Counted from the first letter of the stretch, positions 37,094 to 46,897 are shown. The stretch is DNA of 47,932 nt from Enterobacteriaceae endosymbiont of Donacia crassipes (GCF_012569785.1 NZ_CP046202.1:208569-256500); one strand, 5' to 3'. A program made the numbers and translations. Notes: a model not told the origin generated them from the sequence alone.

Positions 37094-37810
37094 TTATCTC
37101 CTAATTAATTTTAATTTTAAATTATTATTTAATTTAAATTTATTTTTTAATATAGTTTTAGTTACATAATATAAATATAATTTTATAGCACGAATAGCAT
37201 CATCATTAGCAGGAATAACAAAATTAATCCCTTCAGGATTAGAATTAGTATCTACTATAGCAAATATAGGAATATTTAATTTTTTAGCTTCATTTATTGC
37301 AATTTTTTCATGATTTATATCAATAACAAATATAGCATCTGGTAATCCTCCCATATTTTTTATACCACCTAAACTTTTTTCTAATTTTAGTAGTTTTCTA
37401 TTACGTATTAAAGCTTCTTTTTTTGTTAATTTTTTAAATGTTCCATCTTTACTTTGTAATTCTAATTCTTTTAATGTTTTAATAGATTTTTTAACAGTTT
37501 TCCAATTAGTTAACATTCCTCCTAACCAACGATGATTAATAAAAAATTGATTACAATTAATAGCTGTCTCCTTTATAAGATTAGATGCTGCTTTTTTTGT
37601 TCCAATAAATAGAATTTTGCCTTTACGAGAAGTAATTTTTTTTAATTCTTTTAATGCAATATTAAACATTTGAATAGTTTTATCTAAATTAATAATATGT
37701 ATTTTATTTTTATAATTAAAAATAAATTTTTTCATTTTTGGATTCCAATAACGTGTTTGGTGACCAAAATGAGCTCCTACTTTAAACATTTCATCAACAG
37801 ATATAGACAT
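37094..37810 (-). CDS. rpsB: 30S ribosomal protein S2
   Basis: This small-subunit ribosomal protein helps to anchor S1. It has 238 residues (E. coli 241). Key stretches are [23 protein letters not shown] at the start, [52 protein letters not shown] and [29 protein letters not shown] lies 7 bases before the ATG. It is divergent from map across 159 bases, as in E. coli. That spacer is nearly pure A and T; the conserved S2 autoregulatory leader could not be recognised in it, though a TGTATAAAT extended -10-like box at 37860-37868 is a possible promoter on this strand. Confidence 0.98.
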   Translation of the reverse strand: MSISVDEMFKVGAHFGHQTRYWNPKMKKFIFNYKNKIHIINLDKTIQMFNIALKELKKITSRKGKILFIGTKKAASNLIKETAINCNQFFINHRWLGGMLTNWKTVKKSIKTLKELELQSKDGTFKKLTKKEALIRNRKLLKLEKSLGGIKNMGGLPDAIFVIDINHEKIAINEAKKLNIPIFAIVDTNSNPEGINFVIPANDDAIRAIKLYLYYVTKTILKNKFKLNNNLKLKLIRR

Positions 37811-37969
37811 TATATTATCCTTATTTTATATATAACTAAAATAATATTACATAATTAATATTTATACAAAATTATTCTTAAATAAACTTAATTTAATTAT
37901 TTTCATAATTATTAGATTTAAGTATATAATATAATATTTTATATAATTAATATTTTATAAAAGAAAATA

Positions 37970-38749
37970 ATGAAAATATTCATTAAAAATTCTAAAGAGA
38001 TAAAAAAAATTTATACATCTTGTCAATTAGCAGCTAAAGTATTAGAAATGATTAAAACTTATATAATACCAGGAATTAGTACTGAAGAAATAAACAATAT
38101 ATGTCATAACTATATTACAAAAACTCAAAAAGCTAAATCAGCTACTTTAGGATATAAAGGATTTCCTAAATCTGTATGTATTTCTATAAATGATGTTGTA
38201 TGTCATGGCATACCAAGTAAAAAAGAAATTTTAAAAAATGGAGATATTGTAAATATAGATGTAACAGTATTATATAATAATTACTATGGAGATACATCAA
38301 AAATGTTTTTGGTAGGAAATAATGTTTCTAAAATATCTAAATTATTATGTTTAACTGCTAAAAAAAGTTTATATAAAGCTATTAATATTTTAAAACCTGG
38401 TATTAGATTATATAAAATTGGTCAAATAATACAAAAATATGTAGAATCTAAAAAATTTTCTGTTGTTAAAAATTATTGTGGACATGGTATAGGTAAAAAT
38501 TTTCACGAAGATCCCCAAATTTTACATTATAAATCATATGATTATGGTATCATACTAAGACCTGGCATGGTATTTACAATTGAACCTATGATTAATATTG
38601 GAAATCATGACGTATATCTAACAAATGACAATTGGACAGTAAAAACTATAGATAAAACTAATTCAGCTCAATATGAACATACAGTACTTATTACTGATAT
38701 CGGTAGTAAAGTATTAACTATTAGAAAAAAAGAAAAAATATATTTTTAA
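37970..38749 (+). CDS. map: methionine aminopeptidase type I
   Basis: This metalloenzyme removes the first methionine from new proteins. It has 259 residues (E. coli 264). The five metal ligands are all recognised: Asp in NIDVTV, Asp in YGDTSKMF, His in GHGIGKNFHEDP, Glu in TIEPM and Glu in QYEHTVLITD. The substrate-binding His is in DVVCHGIPS. A weak AAAGAA lies before the ATG. It is transcribed away from rpsB, an arrangement kept from the enterobacterial ancestor, and converges on rpoD, with a 13-bp hairpin between them. glnD, its usual neighbour, is absent. Confidence 0.98.
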   Translation: MKIFIKNSKEIKKIYTSCQLAAKVLEMIKTYIIPGISTEEINNICHNYITKTQKAKSATLGYKGFPKSVCISINDVVCHGIPSKKEILKNGDIVNIDVTVLYNNYYGDTSKMFLVGNNVSKISKLLCLTAKKSLYKAINILKPGIRLYKIGQIIQKYVESKKFSVVKNYCGHGIGKNFHEDPQILHYKSYDYGIILRPGMVFTIEPMINIGNHDVYLTNDNWTVKTIDKTNSAQYEHTVLITDIGSKVLTIRKKEKIYF

Positions 38750-38795
38750 AAAAAAATTTGATATAATTAAGTAATTAAGATATTAATTACTTAAT
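38749..38795 (-). terminator. hairpin between convergent map and rpoD
   Basis: A 13-bp perfect inverted repeat (38766-38778 with 38783-38795) with a 4-base loop lies in the 65-base gap between the convergent genes. Read on the minus strand it follows the rpoD stop by about 20 bases, and a run of T begins some 8 bases after the stem (A-run at 38749-38757 on the plus strand). It probably ends rpsU-dnaG-rpoD transcription and could slow map transcripts too. The T-run is farther from the stem than usual. Confidence 0.5.
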
Positions 38796-38814
38796 CATAT
38801 ATAAATTATATTAG

Positions 38815-40614
38815 TTAATTATCTAAAAAACTTTTTAATATTTCAGATCGACTAGGATGTCGTAATTTTCTTAATGCTTTTGCTTCTATTTGTCTGATTC
38901 TTTCTCTAGTGACATCAAATTGTTTACCTACTTCTTCTAAAGTATGATCTGTATTCATATCAATACCAAATCTCATTCTTAATACTTTTGCTTCTCTAGG
39001 AGTTAAACTAGCAAGAATATTATATGTAGCTACTTTTAAGCTTTCTGAAGTTGCAGAATCTAAGGGTAATTCTAGAGTATTATCTTCAATAAAATCACTT
39101 AAATGTGATTCTTCATCATCTCCTATAGGAGTTTCCATTGAAATAGGTTCTTTTGCTATTTTTAATACTTTTCTAATTTTATCTTCAGGAAGAAACATAT
39201 GTTTTGATAGTTCTTCTGGTGTAGGTTCTCTACCTAATTCTTGTAATATTTTTCTAGAAACTCGATTAAGTTTATTAATAGTTTCAATCATATGTACAGG
39301 AATTCTTATAGTTCTTGCTTGATCTGCAATGGATCGTGTTATAGCTTGCCTGATCCACCATGTGGCATATGTAGAAAATTTATATCCTCTTCTATATTCA
39401 AATTTATCAACTGCTTTCATTAAGCCTATGTTACCTTCTTGAATTAAATCAAGAAATTGTAATCCTCTATTTGTATATTTTTTAGCTATAGAAATTACTA
39501 ACCTTAAATTAGCTTCAATCATTTCTTTTTTTGCTTTTTTAGCTTTTGTTTCACCTATAATAATTTTTTTATTAATATTCTTGATTTGTAAAATAGTTAA
39601 TCCAGTTTTTTTTTCAATATTTATTAATTTAGTTATATAATTATTAAATTTAGTTAAAAATAATTTTTTTTCATATATATTATATTTTTTTTTATATTGA
39701 AAATGTTTTAATTTATTAAAAAATAATTTTTTATTTATTTCATTACAATAAAATATTGAAATAAAATTTTTTTTTGATATATGATAGTATTTAAATATAA
39801 TATTCATTATGTTACGTTCTTCTATATGTATTTTAGATATTATAGAACGTATTTTATTTACTAAATAATTAAATTCTTTAGATACTAAACGAAATTGTTT
39901 AAAAATTTTTGAAAGATTTTTAATTTCATTTAATGATTTATTATGATATTTACCTTTTTTTTTTATAAAAATTAATGTTTTATAATATTGTTTTTTTAAT
40001 TTTGAAAATTTTTTTTTAGCTAATTGATTATTTATAATATTTTCATTATTTTCTGTTTGTATATTATTAGATAATTTTTTATGAGAAGATATAATATTTT
40101 GTTCAAAATTATCATTAATAAAACCATGTATTAAATCTGATAAACGAATATCTCCAGATTTAACTTTTTTATATTGTTTTAATAAATATTCAACAGATTT
40201 AGGATATTCAGCTATTGAAAATTGTATTTGATTAATACCTTCTTCTATGCGTTTCGCAATACTAATTTCTCCTTCTCTTGTTAATAATTCTACAGTACCC
40301 ATTTCACGCATATATATTCTTATTGGATCTGTAGTTTTACCCATTTCTAATTCTACATTAGATAATACTTGTACTGCATCTTCTGTTTCTGTCGTATTAT
40401 TTCTATTATTATTTAAAATTAAATCATCATCATCAGGAGCTTTTTCCATTACTTGAATACCTATATCATTTATCATTTGAATAATATTTTTTATTTGATC
40501 AGAATTAATTATTCTATCAGGTAAATGATCATTAATTTCTGAAAAAGTTAAATAACCTTGTTCTTTACCTCTAGTTACGAGAAGTTTAAACTGTAATTTT
40601 GAGTTATAATCCAT
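38815..40614 (-). CDS. rpoD: RNA polymerase sigma factor sigma-70
   Basis: This is the housekeeping sigma factor. From the chosen start it has 599 residues (E. coli 613). Region 1.1 is kept ([22 protein letters not shown]). Region 1.2 starts at [23 protein letters not shown] Lys-rich non-conserved region follows, and regions 2.1-2.4 are almost unchanged ([35 protein letters not shown]). Regions 3 and 4 are intact, with the -35-recognising helix [21 protein letters not shown]. An upstream ATG at 40626 adds four residues, but the ATG at 40614 gives exactly the E. coli spacing to the LKLL segment and has GGA 7 bases before it. Third gene of the rpsU-dnaG-rpoD operon. Confidence 0.97.
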   Translation of the reverse strand: MDYNSKLQFKLLVTRGKEQGYLTFSEINDHLPDRIINSDQIKNIIQMINDIGIQVMEKAPDDDDLILNNNRNNTTETEDAVQVLSNVELEMGKTTDPIRIYMREMGTVELLTREGEISIAKRIEEGINQIQFSIAEYPKSVEYLLKQYKKVKSGDIRLSDLIHGFINDNFEQNIISSHKKLSNNIQTENNENIINNQLAKKKFSKLKKQYYKTLIFIKKKGKYHNKSLNEIKNLSKIFKQFRLVSKEFNYLVNKIRSIISKIHIEERNIMNIIFKYYHISKKNFISIFYCNEINKKLFFNKLKHFQYKKKYNIYEKKLFLTKFNNYITKLINIEKKTGLTILQIKNINKKIIIGETKAKKAKKEMIEANLRLVISIAKKYTNRGLQFLDLIQEGNIGLMKAVDKFEYRRGYKFSTYATWWIRQAITRSIADQARTIRIPVHMIETINKLNRVSRKILQELGREPTPEELSKHMFLPEDKIRKVLKIAKEPISMETPIGDDEESHLSDFIEDNTLELPLDSATSESLKVATYNILASLTPREAKVLRMRFGIDMNTDHTLEEVGKQFDVTRERIRQIEAKALRKLRHPSRSEILKSFLDN

Positions 40615-40702
40615 AAATAGTTCCATAATATTATTTATTAAAATTTAAATAAATTATTTATTTAAAAAATATATTATTTATAATATTTTAATTATTTTTT
40701 AT

Positions 40703-42448
40703 TTAAATTTTTAAATTATTTTTTTTTTTAATTAAAATTTTATTTAAAGACCATAATTCTTGTTTTTTTTTATTATTTAATCCTTGTTTTCTATCTAAAG
40801 ATATTAAATAATCTTGTCTATTTTCTAAAATATTTATTTTTAATTTCTTTATTAAATATATAAAAAATGTTTCTATTTGATGATTAGGAATCATATGATT
40901 CCATGTTATTAAAATTTTAATAATTTTATTTAATTTTGTCCCTCTATATTGTTCTACTATTTCAGTAGTTGTTATATGTTGATTTTTATAATAATTTACA
41001 AATTTTATAAAAAAAAATAAACCATTTATATTCGAATTTTTAAAATATTTAAATTCAGGTACTAATTTAATTAATTTAGGATTTTGTATTAATAAACTTA
41101 ATAATCTACGAATAGTAGTTTTTTTAAAATTATTATTTATAATTTTTTTTTTTTTATTACCTAATAAATTATATATATCTAGAAAATTTAATATTCCTAT
41201 TTTTTCTCCTAATTTTTGTATTAAATTAATTTGAAAAAAATTATCAGGAATTAATTTTATAAATGATAAAGCTTTATATACAAAATCTGTTTTTTCTTCA
41301 CAAGAAGAAAAAACAGATTTTAAAAATAATCTTTTAAAAAAAAATTTTGAAAATGATAAAGTATTGTTAATTCTTTTTTCAAAAAGATTTTTCCCTTCTT
41401 TTCTAATTAAACTATCAGGATCTTCTCCCTCAGGTAATATCATAAAATGTACTTGTTTCCCTTTTATTAAAAAAGGTAAACTCTTTTTTAAAGAGTTCCA
41501 TTGTGCTTCTATACCTGCTTTATCTCCGTCAAAACAATAAATAATTTTATTTGTTATGTTAAATAATTTTTGTATATGAAAATTAGTTATTACAGTTCCT
41601 AATACGGCAACTGCGTATTTTATATTAAATTGAAATAGACTAATTACATCAATATAACCTTCTACTACCATTATTTTTTTTATAATATTATTTTCTTTCT
41701 TTATTTCGAATAATCCATATAATTCATTACTTTTATAAAAAATATTATTTTCTGAAGAATTTAAATATTTAGGTTCTTTATTATTAAGAACTCTACCACC
41801 AAAACCGACTACAAATCCATGTATATTTCTGATAGGAAATATGATACGATTATAAAAAATGTCATAGTAATTATGATTACTTTTATTTAATTTTAAAATT
41901 TTTAATTTATTCAATAAAATTTCTGTGTTTTTTGTATTATGAAATATTTTATTAGCCCAATATAAAGGAGAAAAACCAATAGAAAAATATTCTATAATAT
42001 ATAAACTAAATCCTCTATTTAATAAATATTTTAATGCTGTTTTACCCAAAGGTTTAAGTAAATAATTTTTATAAAAAAAACTTAAATTGAACATTATTTG
42101 ATAATAAATATTATTTTTAATTTCTTTTTTAAAGAGAAAAGATTTTTTATCATTTTTAATTGGTATATTAAATATATCTGATAATAATTTTATACTTTCA
42201 AGAAAAGATAAGTTTTCATAATTCATAACAAAATCAATAATATTACCATGTGCACCACAACCAAAACAGTGATATAATTGTTTTTCAGAATTAACAACAA
42301 ATGAAGGATTTTTTTCTATATGAAAGGGACAAATTCCAAAAAAATTTTTACCTTTTTTTTTTAATTTAATTTTATTTATAATTAATTTTACAATATCAAC
42401 TTGATCTAATAGATTATTAATAAATATACGAGATATATATTTAACCAT
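40703..42448 (-). CDS. dnaG: DNA primase
   Basis: This enzyme lays RNA primers for replication. It has 581 residues, as in E. coli. The N-terminal zinc-binding domain has its CHC2 ligands in GICPFHIEKNPSF and YHCFGCGAHGNIIDF. The RNA polymerase core has FPIRNIHGFVVGFGGRVL and PKYLNSSENNIFYKS. The TOPRIM domain has the catalytic Glu in VVEGYIDVIS and the Asp pair in YCFDGDKAG, followed by LPEGEDPDSLIRKEG. The C-terminal DnaB-binding domain (about 430-581) is diverged and Lys/Asn-rich. The N terminus MVKYISRIFINNLL matches MAGRIPRVFINDLL. It lies 45 bases after rpsU and before rpoD, the ancestral operon. Confidence 0.97.
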   Translation of the reverse strand: MVKYISRIFINNLLDQVDIVKLIINKIKLKKKGKNFFGICPFHIEKNPSFVVNSEKQLYHCFGCGAHGNIIDFVMNYENLSFLESIKLLSDIFNIPIKNDKKSFLFKKEIKNNIYYQIMFNLSFFYKNYLLKPLGKTALKYLLNRGFSLYIIEYFSIGFSPLYWANKIFHNTKNTEILLNKLKILKLNKSNHNYYDIFYNRIIFPIRNIHGFVVGFGGRVLNNKEPKYLNSSENNIFYKSNELYGLFEIKKENNIIKKIMVVEGYIDVISLFQFNIKYAVAVLGTVITNFHIQKLFNITNKIIYCFDGDKAGIEAQWNSLKKSLPFLIKGKQVHFMILPEGEDPDSLIRKEGKNLFEKRINNTLSFSKFFFKRLFLKSVFSSCEEKTDFVYKALSFIKLIPDNFFQINLIQKLGEKIGILNFLDIYNLLGNKKKKIINNNFKKTTIRRLLSLLIQNPKLIKLVPEFKYFKNSNINGLFFFIKFVNYYKNQHITTTEIVEQYRGTKLNKIIKILITWNHMIPNHQIETFFIYLIKKLKINILENRQDYLISLDRKQGLNNKKKQELWSLNKILIKKKNNLKI

Positions 42449-42493
42449 AAAAATAATTTTTAATTTTTTATTTTTTATAAAAATAAATAATTT

Positions 42494-42709
42494 TTAATAT
42501 AAACGAATTCTTTTAGAATTTTCTCTTAATATTTTTTTTATATGTCTTTTTATTGCAGAAGCTTTTGCTCTTTTTCTTGCTGTTGTTGGTTTTTCATAAA
42601 ATTCTCTACGTCTAACTTCTGATAAAATTCCTGCTTTTTCACATGAACGTTTAAAACGTCTTAAAGCTAAATCAAATGGTTCATTATCACGTATTTTAAT
42701 AACCGGCAT
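42494..42709 (-). CDS. rpsU: 30S ribosomal protein S21
   Basis: This small basic ribosomal protein helps start translation. It has 71 residues, the same as E. coli, and is nearly identical over its length, including [35 protein letters not shown] and the tail [16 protein letters not shown] lies 6 bases before the ATG. It opens the rpsU-dnaG-rpoD operon and is divergent from tsaD across 135 bases, as in E. coli. The spacer contains several TATAAT-like boxes, but none with a convincing -35, so no promoter is called. It is one of the best-conserved proteins in the window. Confidence 0.99.
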   Translation of the reverse strand: MPVIKIRDNEPFDLALRRFKRSCEKAGILSEVRRREFYEKPTTARKRAKASAIKRHIKKILRENSKRIRLY

Positions 42710-42844
42710 ATAATATCCTTTTATTTTATGATTACAATATTATAATTTTATATTGTTTTAACAACACATTATAATATATAATTTAAATTATATAAATAAT
42801 TTTTTATTTTATTCATAAAAAAAATTATAATTTTAAGGAGAAAT

Positions 42845-43867
42845 ATGCTTTTTATGGGTATAGAAACATCATGTGATGATACATCAGTATCTATTTATGA
42901 TGATAAAAAAGGTATATTATGTAATAATATTTATACACAAAAAATTCATTCTAAATATGGAGGTATAGTACCTGAATTAGCCGCTAGGAATCATTTAAAA
43001 AAAATTATTCCACTAATTAAAAAATCTTTATTCAAAATTAAAAAAAATTTGAAAAATATTGATGCTATAGCTTATACTGCTGGACCAGGACAAATAAATT
43101 CTTTAATAATAGGAGCAATTGTTTCTCATACTTTAGCATTTGCATTAAATATTCCTATTATTCCAGTAAATCATATAGAAGGTCATTTATTTTCAATAAT
43201 GTTACAAAAAAAAAAACCATGTTTTCCTTTTATTGGTTTATTAATTTCTGGTGGACATACACAATTAATATATGTATATAAATTTGGAAAATATAAAATT
43301 TTAGGAAAACACATAGATAATGCAGTAGGTGAAACTTTAGATAAAATATCTAAATTATTAGGATTAGATTATCCTGGGGGTAAAAATTTATTTAAATTAT
43401 CTAAACATGGTATACCCCAAAAAATTTTTTTTCCTAGACCAATGATATCTAAAAAAAATAATTTGGATTTTAGTTTTTCTGGATTAAAAACTTTTGTACA
43501 AAATTTTATAAAAAAACAAAATTTAAATAATTTTCAAGTTAAAGCAAATATTGCATACGCATTTGAAGATGCTATTATAGACACTCTATATATAAAAAGC
43601 TTATGGGCTTTAAAAAAATATCATATAAATCAGTTAGTTATTGCTGGAGGAGTTAGTGCAAATAAAAAATTAAGAAAAATTTTTTATCAAAATTTTCAAA
43701 AATATAATATTAAATTATTTTATAGTAATAAAAAATTATGTACAGACAATGCAGGAATGATTGCTTATATAGGATCAAAAAAACTTTTTTTAAAGAAAAA
43801 AAAGTATATACTTAATAATATTATTATTAATCCTAAATTATCCTTAGATGATAATTTTTTATTATAA
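42845..43867 (+). CDS. tsaD: tRNA N6-threonylcarbamoyladenosine transferase subunit TsaD
   Basis: This protein transfers the threonylcarbamoyl group to A37 of tRNAs that read ANN codons, working with TsaB, TsaE and TsaC. It has 340 residues (E. coli 337). The N-terminal GIETSCDDTSVSIYD is the ASKHA nucleotide-binding start. The metal-binding HxxxH is VNHIEGHLF, and LISGGHTQLI, GLDYPGGKNL, DFSFSGLKTF and AGGVSANKKLR follow. The late metal-binding Asp is in CTDNAGMIAYIG. AAGGAG lies 4 bases before the ATG, one of the strongest ribosome-binding sites here. It is divergent from rpsU. plsY and folB, normally near, are absent, and uppP follows 21 bases on. Confidence 0.98.
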   Translation: MLFMGIETSCDDTSVSIYDDKKGILCNNIYTQKIHSKYGGIVPELAARNHLKKIIPLIKKSLFKIKKNLKNIDAIAYTAGPGQINSLIIGAIVSHTLAFALNIPIIPVNHIEGHLFSIMLQKKKPCFPFIGLLISGGHTQLIYVYKFGKYKILGKHIDNAVGETLDKISKLLGLDYPGGKNLFKLSKHGIPQKIFFPRPMISKKNNLDFSFSGLKTFVQNFIKKQNLNNFQVKANIAYAFEDAIIDTLYIKSLWALKKYHINQLVIAGGVSANKKLRKIFYQNFQKYNIKLFYSNKKLCTDNAGMIAYIGSKKLFLKKKKYILNNIIINPKLSLDDNFLL

Positions 43868-43888
43868 ATTTTAATATTTAAAATTATT

Positions 43889-44698
43889 ATGATAACATTA
43901 AATTATTTTTCTGTTATAATATTAAGCATAGTACAAAGTTTAACTGAATTTTTACCAATATCTTCAAGTGCTCATGTAATTATTTTTTCTAAAATATTAA
44001 ATATTGTTAATAATAAAAATTTACAAATTTTTGAAATTATAATACAATTAGGATCAATATTAGCAATTATAATTATTTTTTGGAAAAAAATTATTAAAAT
44101 TATATTAAATACAATTTATTATAAGAATTATAATAAAAAAACAATTAATATATTTAATATAGTAATATCTACTTTACCAGTAATTTTTATAGGATTAATT
44201 TTTTATTATAAAATTATAGCAATTAATAATATTATATATATAATATATGGATTATTTTTAGGAGGAATGTTATTATTAATTTCTGAAATATATAAACCTA
44301 AAATATATAATATTGATAATATAGATCATATTTCATATGATTTAAATTTTATAATTGGATGTTTCCAATGTTTAGCTTTATTACCTGGTGTTTCTAGATT
44401 AGGATCAACATTATCTATAAGTTTATTATTAGGAATAAAACGTTCTGTTGCTATTAATTTTTGTTTTATTATATCTATACCTGTTATTTTAAGTGCCAAT
44501 TTATTGGAATTATATAAAAATTATTTAATCATAGATTTTAATAATTTTAAAATATTATTTATAGGATTTTTTATTTCATTTATAATTAGTTTATTTATAA
44601 TAAAAAAATTTATTTATGTAATAAATAATATTTCTTTAATATGGTTTAGTATATATCGTATATTTTTAATATTAATTATATTATTAAATATTAATTAG
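43889..44698 (+). CDS. uppP: undecaprenyl-diphosphate phosphatase
   Basis: This inner-membrane enzyme (BacA) recycles the undecaprenyl carrier used in peptidoglycan synthesis. It has 269 residues (E. coli 273) and about eight hydrophobic segments. The (E/Q)xxxE motif is QSLTEFLPISSSAH near residue 15, with Gln at the first position, which the family allows. The second motif is LPGVSRLGSTLS, where Leu replaces the usual Ser after SR. IIQLGSILAIIIIFW and IGCFQCLALLPG are also kept. It follows tsaD by 21 bases and overlaps cca tail to tail by 4 bases. It pairs functionally with uppS (34100-34837). Confidence 0.96.
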   Translation: MITLNYFSVIILSIVQSLTEFLPISSSAHVIIFSKILNIVNNKNLQIFEIIIQLGSILAIIIIFWKKIIKIILNTIYYKNYNKKTINIFNIVISTLPVIFIGLIFYYKIIAINNIIYIIYGLFLGGMLLLISEIYKPKIYNIDNIDHISYDLNFIIGCFQCLALLPGVSRLGSTLSISLLLGIKRSVAINFCFIISIPVILSANLLELYKNYLIIDFNNFKILFIGFFISFIISLFIIKKFIYVINNISLIWFSIYRIFLILIILLNIN

Positions 44699-45924
44699 TA
44701 TTTAGATTTTAAAAAACATTTTAATAATTTTAATCTTTCATTTTGAATTTTTTTATTTATATTAATCCCTTTTAAATTAATATTATTAATTATATTTTTA
44801 ATATTTAATGTAGAAATAAATTGATACATATCAATAAAATATTTACCTTGTTTATATTTTATTGATTCTAATGTTAATCTACCTCTTGCATCAGCTTCAC
44901 TTATTAATGCAATTTGTTTTACTCTTTCAGGTTTACGCCAAGCATCAATTATATTGTATATATTTAATATATCTTCTGGTTTTTGATTATGTATATCATG
45001 AATAATATCATGTATTTGAGCTGCTAATATAGATAATTTTTTAATATTATTAGGTATTTTTAATGTTTTACATAATTTTTTAATTAATGGTATGCCAGCT
45101 ACACCATGTCCTGGATGTCTAGGCCATAATTTTTTAGGAGTTAATCCTTTACCTATATCATGACATAATGCAGCAAATCTTGTTGATACATTTTTCGTAA
45201 GTTTAGAAATAATTTTTAATGTAAGCATTGTATGTACTCCAGTATCAATTTCTGGATGCCACTTTAATGGAGCAGGTACACCATATAATTGATTTATTTC
45301 TGGGAAAATAACAGATAAAGCATTGCATTTTTTTAATACTTGAAAATATATTTGAGGATCTTTTGATTGAAGTGCATTATATGTTTCTTTCCAAATTCTT
45401 TCAGGTTTTAAATATAATAATTCTCCAGAATTACTCATAATTTTCATTAATTTTAATGTACTATCATGAATTTTAAAATTTAAATATTTTAATTTAGCAG
45501 CAAATCTAGCTACTCTTAAAACCCTTAAAGGATCATCTTTAAATGATGATGAGACATGTCTTAATATGCAATTTTTTATATCTTGTAATCCATTATATGG
45601 ATCATAAAATTTTCCTGAATTATTTTGTGCAATAGCATTAATAGTAAGATCTCTACGTAATAAATCTTCTTTTAAAGTAATAGTAGGCGTAGCATAATAT
45701 TTAAATCCTTTATAACCATGTCCAAATTTATGTTCAGTTCTAGCTAATGCATATTCTTCATATGTTTTAGGATGTAAAAAAACAGGAAAATCTTTACCAA
45801 CTAATTTAAAACCTAATTTTAACATTAATTTTATATTAGATCCTACAACAACCCAATCTTTATCCTTTACATTAATTTTTAATAAATGATCACGTATAGC
45901 TCCACCAACTAAGTATATTTTCAA
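44695..45924 (-). CDS. cca: CCA-adding enzyme (tRNA nucleotidyltransferase)
   Basis: This enzyme adds CCA to the 3' ends of tRNAs. It has 409 residues (E. coli 412). The nucleotidyltransferase domain has YLVGGAIRDHLL and the metal-binding DxD in KDKDWVVVG, followed by EYALARTEHKFGHGYKGF and LLRRDLTINAIAQN. The template-arginine region RVLRVARFAAKL is kept. The C-terminal HD domain has RFAALCHDIGKGLTPKKLWPRHPGH (split in description), with its phosphohydrolase residues intact. Both complete tRNA genes in this window lack an encoded CCA, so this gene should be essential, unlike in E. coli where it only repairs tRNAs. It converges on uppP with a 4-base overlap. Confidence 0.98.
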   Translation of the reverse strand: MKIYLVGGAIRDHLLKINVKDKDWVVVGSNIKLMLKLGFKLVGKDFPVFLHPKTYEEYALARTEHKFGHGYKGFKYYATPTITLKEDLLRRDLTINAIAQNNSGKFYDPYNGLQDIKNCILRHVSSSFKDDPLRVLRVARFAAKLKYLNFKIHDSTLKLMKIMSNSGELLYLKPERIWKETYNALQSKDPQIYFQVLKKCNALSVIFPEINQLYGVPAPLKWHPEIDTGVHTMLTLKIISKLTKNVSTRFAALCHDIGKGLTPKKLWPRHPGHGVAGIPLIKKLCKTLKIPNNIKKLSILAAQIHDIIHDIHNQKPEDILNIYNIIDAWRKPERVKQIALISEADARGRLTLESIKYKQGKYFIDMYQFISTLNIKNIINNINLKGININKKIQNERLKLLKCFLKSKY

Positions 45925-46045
45925 TTTATGACTCCTAAAATTTTTTTAAAATATAAAAAATTTATTGTTTATCAAAATATATTATTTTTTTAATTTTATT
46001 AAATTAATATATAATATCATTAAATTAAAATTTGAATATTATTTT

Positions 46046-46693
46046 ATGAATTTACTTAATATAGAATTTGGTGATATTGAAACACGTATTAAAAATGCTA
46101 TTAATTTATTAAAAAAGGGAAAAGGAATCTTAATTTTAGATGATGAAAAAAGAGAAAATGAAAGTGATATTGTTTTTGCAGCAGAAAATATTTCTATAGA
46201 TAATATTGCCTTTTCTATTAGAAATGGTAGTGGTATTATTTGTTTATGTATTACAGAATATTTACGTAAAAAATTAAAATTACCTATGATGGTAAAAAAA
46301 AATACTAGTTTTTATAAAACAGGATTTACTGTTAGTATTGAAGCAGCAATAGGTATTTCTACTGGAGTATCTGCAAAAGATAGATTTACAACTATAAAAA
46401 CTGCTATTGCTGATAATGTAGTTCCTACAGATTTAAATAAACCAGGACATGTTTTTCCATTAAGAGCTGTGAATGGGGGACTTTTAAAAAGACAAGGACA
46501 TACTGAAGCAACAATAGATTTATTAAAAATTGCAAATATGAAACCTGTTGGTGTATTATGTGAATTAACTAATAAAAATGGAACTATGGCAAATAAATTT
46601 GATGCTATATCTTTTGCAAAAAAAAATAAAATGATAGTTATTACAATTAATGATATAAAAAAATATTTTATTAAAAATAATTTTAATAAGTAA
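46046..46693 (+). CDS. ribB: 3,4-dihydroxy-2-butanone 4-phosphate synthase
   Basis: This enzyme turns ribulose 5-phosphate into the four-carbon precursor of riboflavin. It has 215 residues from the ATG at 46046 (E. coli 217). The frame stays open back to a TTG at 45965, but those 27 extra residues are hydrophobic, Ile/Tyr/Phe-rich and absent from the family, so the internal ATG (MNLLNIEFGD) is chosen. Metal and substrate residues are in LDDEKRENESDIVFAAE, SGIICLCIT, TGVSAKDR, PGHVFPLRA and GHTEATIDL. The FMN riboswitch that precedes ribB in enterobacteria does not fit or appear in the 121 bases after cca. FAD made from riboflavin is needed by Lpd. Confidence 0.96.
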   Translation: MNLLNIEFGDIETRIKNAINLLKKGKGILILDDEKRENESDIVFAAENISIDNIAFSIRNGSGIICLCITEYLRKKLKLPMMVKKNTSFYKTGFTVSIEAAIGISTGVSAKDRFTTIKTAIADNVVPTDLNKPGHVFPLRAVNGGLLKRQGHTEATIDLLKIANMKPVGVLCELTNKNGTMANKFDAISFAKKNKMIVITINDIKKYFIKNNFNK

Positions 46694-46706
46694 TAAATTA
46701 TTTTTA

Positions 46707-46780
46707 TCGGCGAGAGAGGATTTGAACCTCCGACCCACTGGTCCCAAACCAGTTGCGCTACCAAACTGCGCTACTCGCCG
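46707..46780 (-). tRNA. proM: tRNA-Pro (anticodon UGG)
   Basis: This 74-base cloverleaf folds cleanly: a 7-bp acceptor CGGCGAG/CTCGCCG with discriminator A, D-arm GCGC/GCGC, anticodon stem ACTGG/CCAGT with loop TTTGGGA (anticodon at 46744-46746), and T-arm GGAGG/CCTCT with loop TTCAAAT. It differs from the E. coli tRNA-Pro(UGG) at only two positions as recalled. The CCA end is not encoded (TAA follows the discriminator). It lies 10 bases downstream of tRNA-His; leuT, between them in E. coli, is gone. It converges on ribB with a 13-base gap. Confidence 0.98.
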
Positions 46781-46790
46781 TAAAATTTTG

Positions 46791-46864
46791 GGTGGTTAAT
46801 GGGAATTGAACCCATGACAACAGGAACCACAATCCAGTGCTCTACCAACTGAGCTATAACCACC
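46791..46864 (-). tRNA. hisR: tRNA-His (anticodon GUG)
   Basis: This 74-base tRNA has the histidine-specific extra G-1 paired with C73 and an 8-bp acceptor GGTGGTTA/TAACCACC. The D-arm is GCTC/GAGC and the T-arm is ATGGG/CCCAT with loop TTCAATT. The anticodon GTG is at 46828-46830. Two oddities compared with E. coli: base 42 is U (plus-strand A at 46822), making a U-U mismatch with U28 in the anticodon stem, and base 37 is G instead of A (46827). The C5-G68 pair has changed to U-A on both sides, a compensated change. CCA is not encoded (CAA follows). Confidence 0.96.
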
Positions 46865-46897
46865 ACAATTTTAAATATAAAAATTAATAATTCATTT

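Noticed and set aside
42739..42746. TATAAT boxes between rpsU and tsaD
   Set aside because: Perfect -10 boxes are abundant in this base composition, and no matching -35 at 16-18 bases was found.
45965..46045. N-terminal extension or FMN riboswitch before ribB
   Set aside because: The 27 extra codons are low-complexity and absent from RibB proteins, and the spacer is too short and AT-rich to hold an FMN riboswitch.
46312..46764. 150-residue minus-strand frame across ribB and the tRNA-Pro gene
   Set aside because: Its N-terminal part is translated tRNA and the rest is antisense to ribB; it is not a gene.
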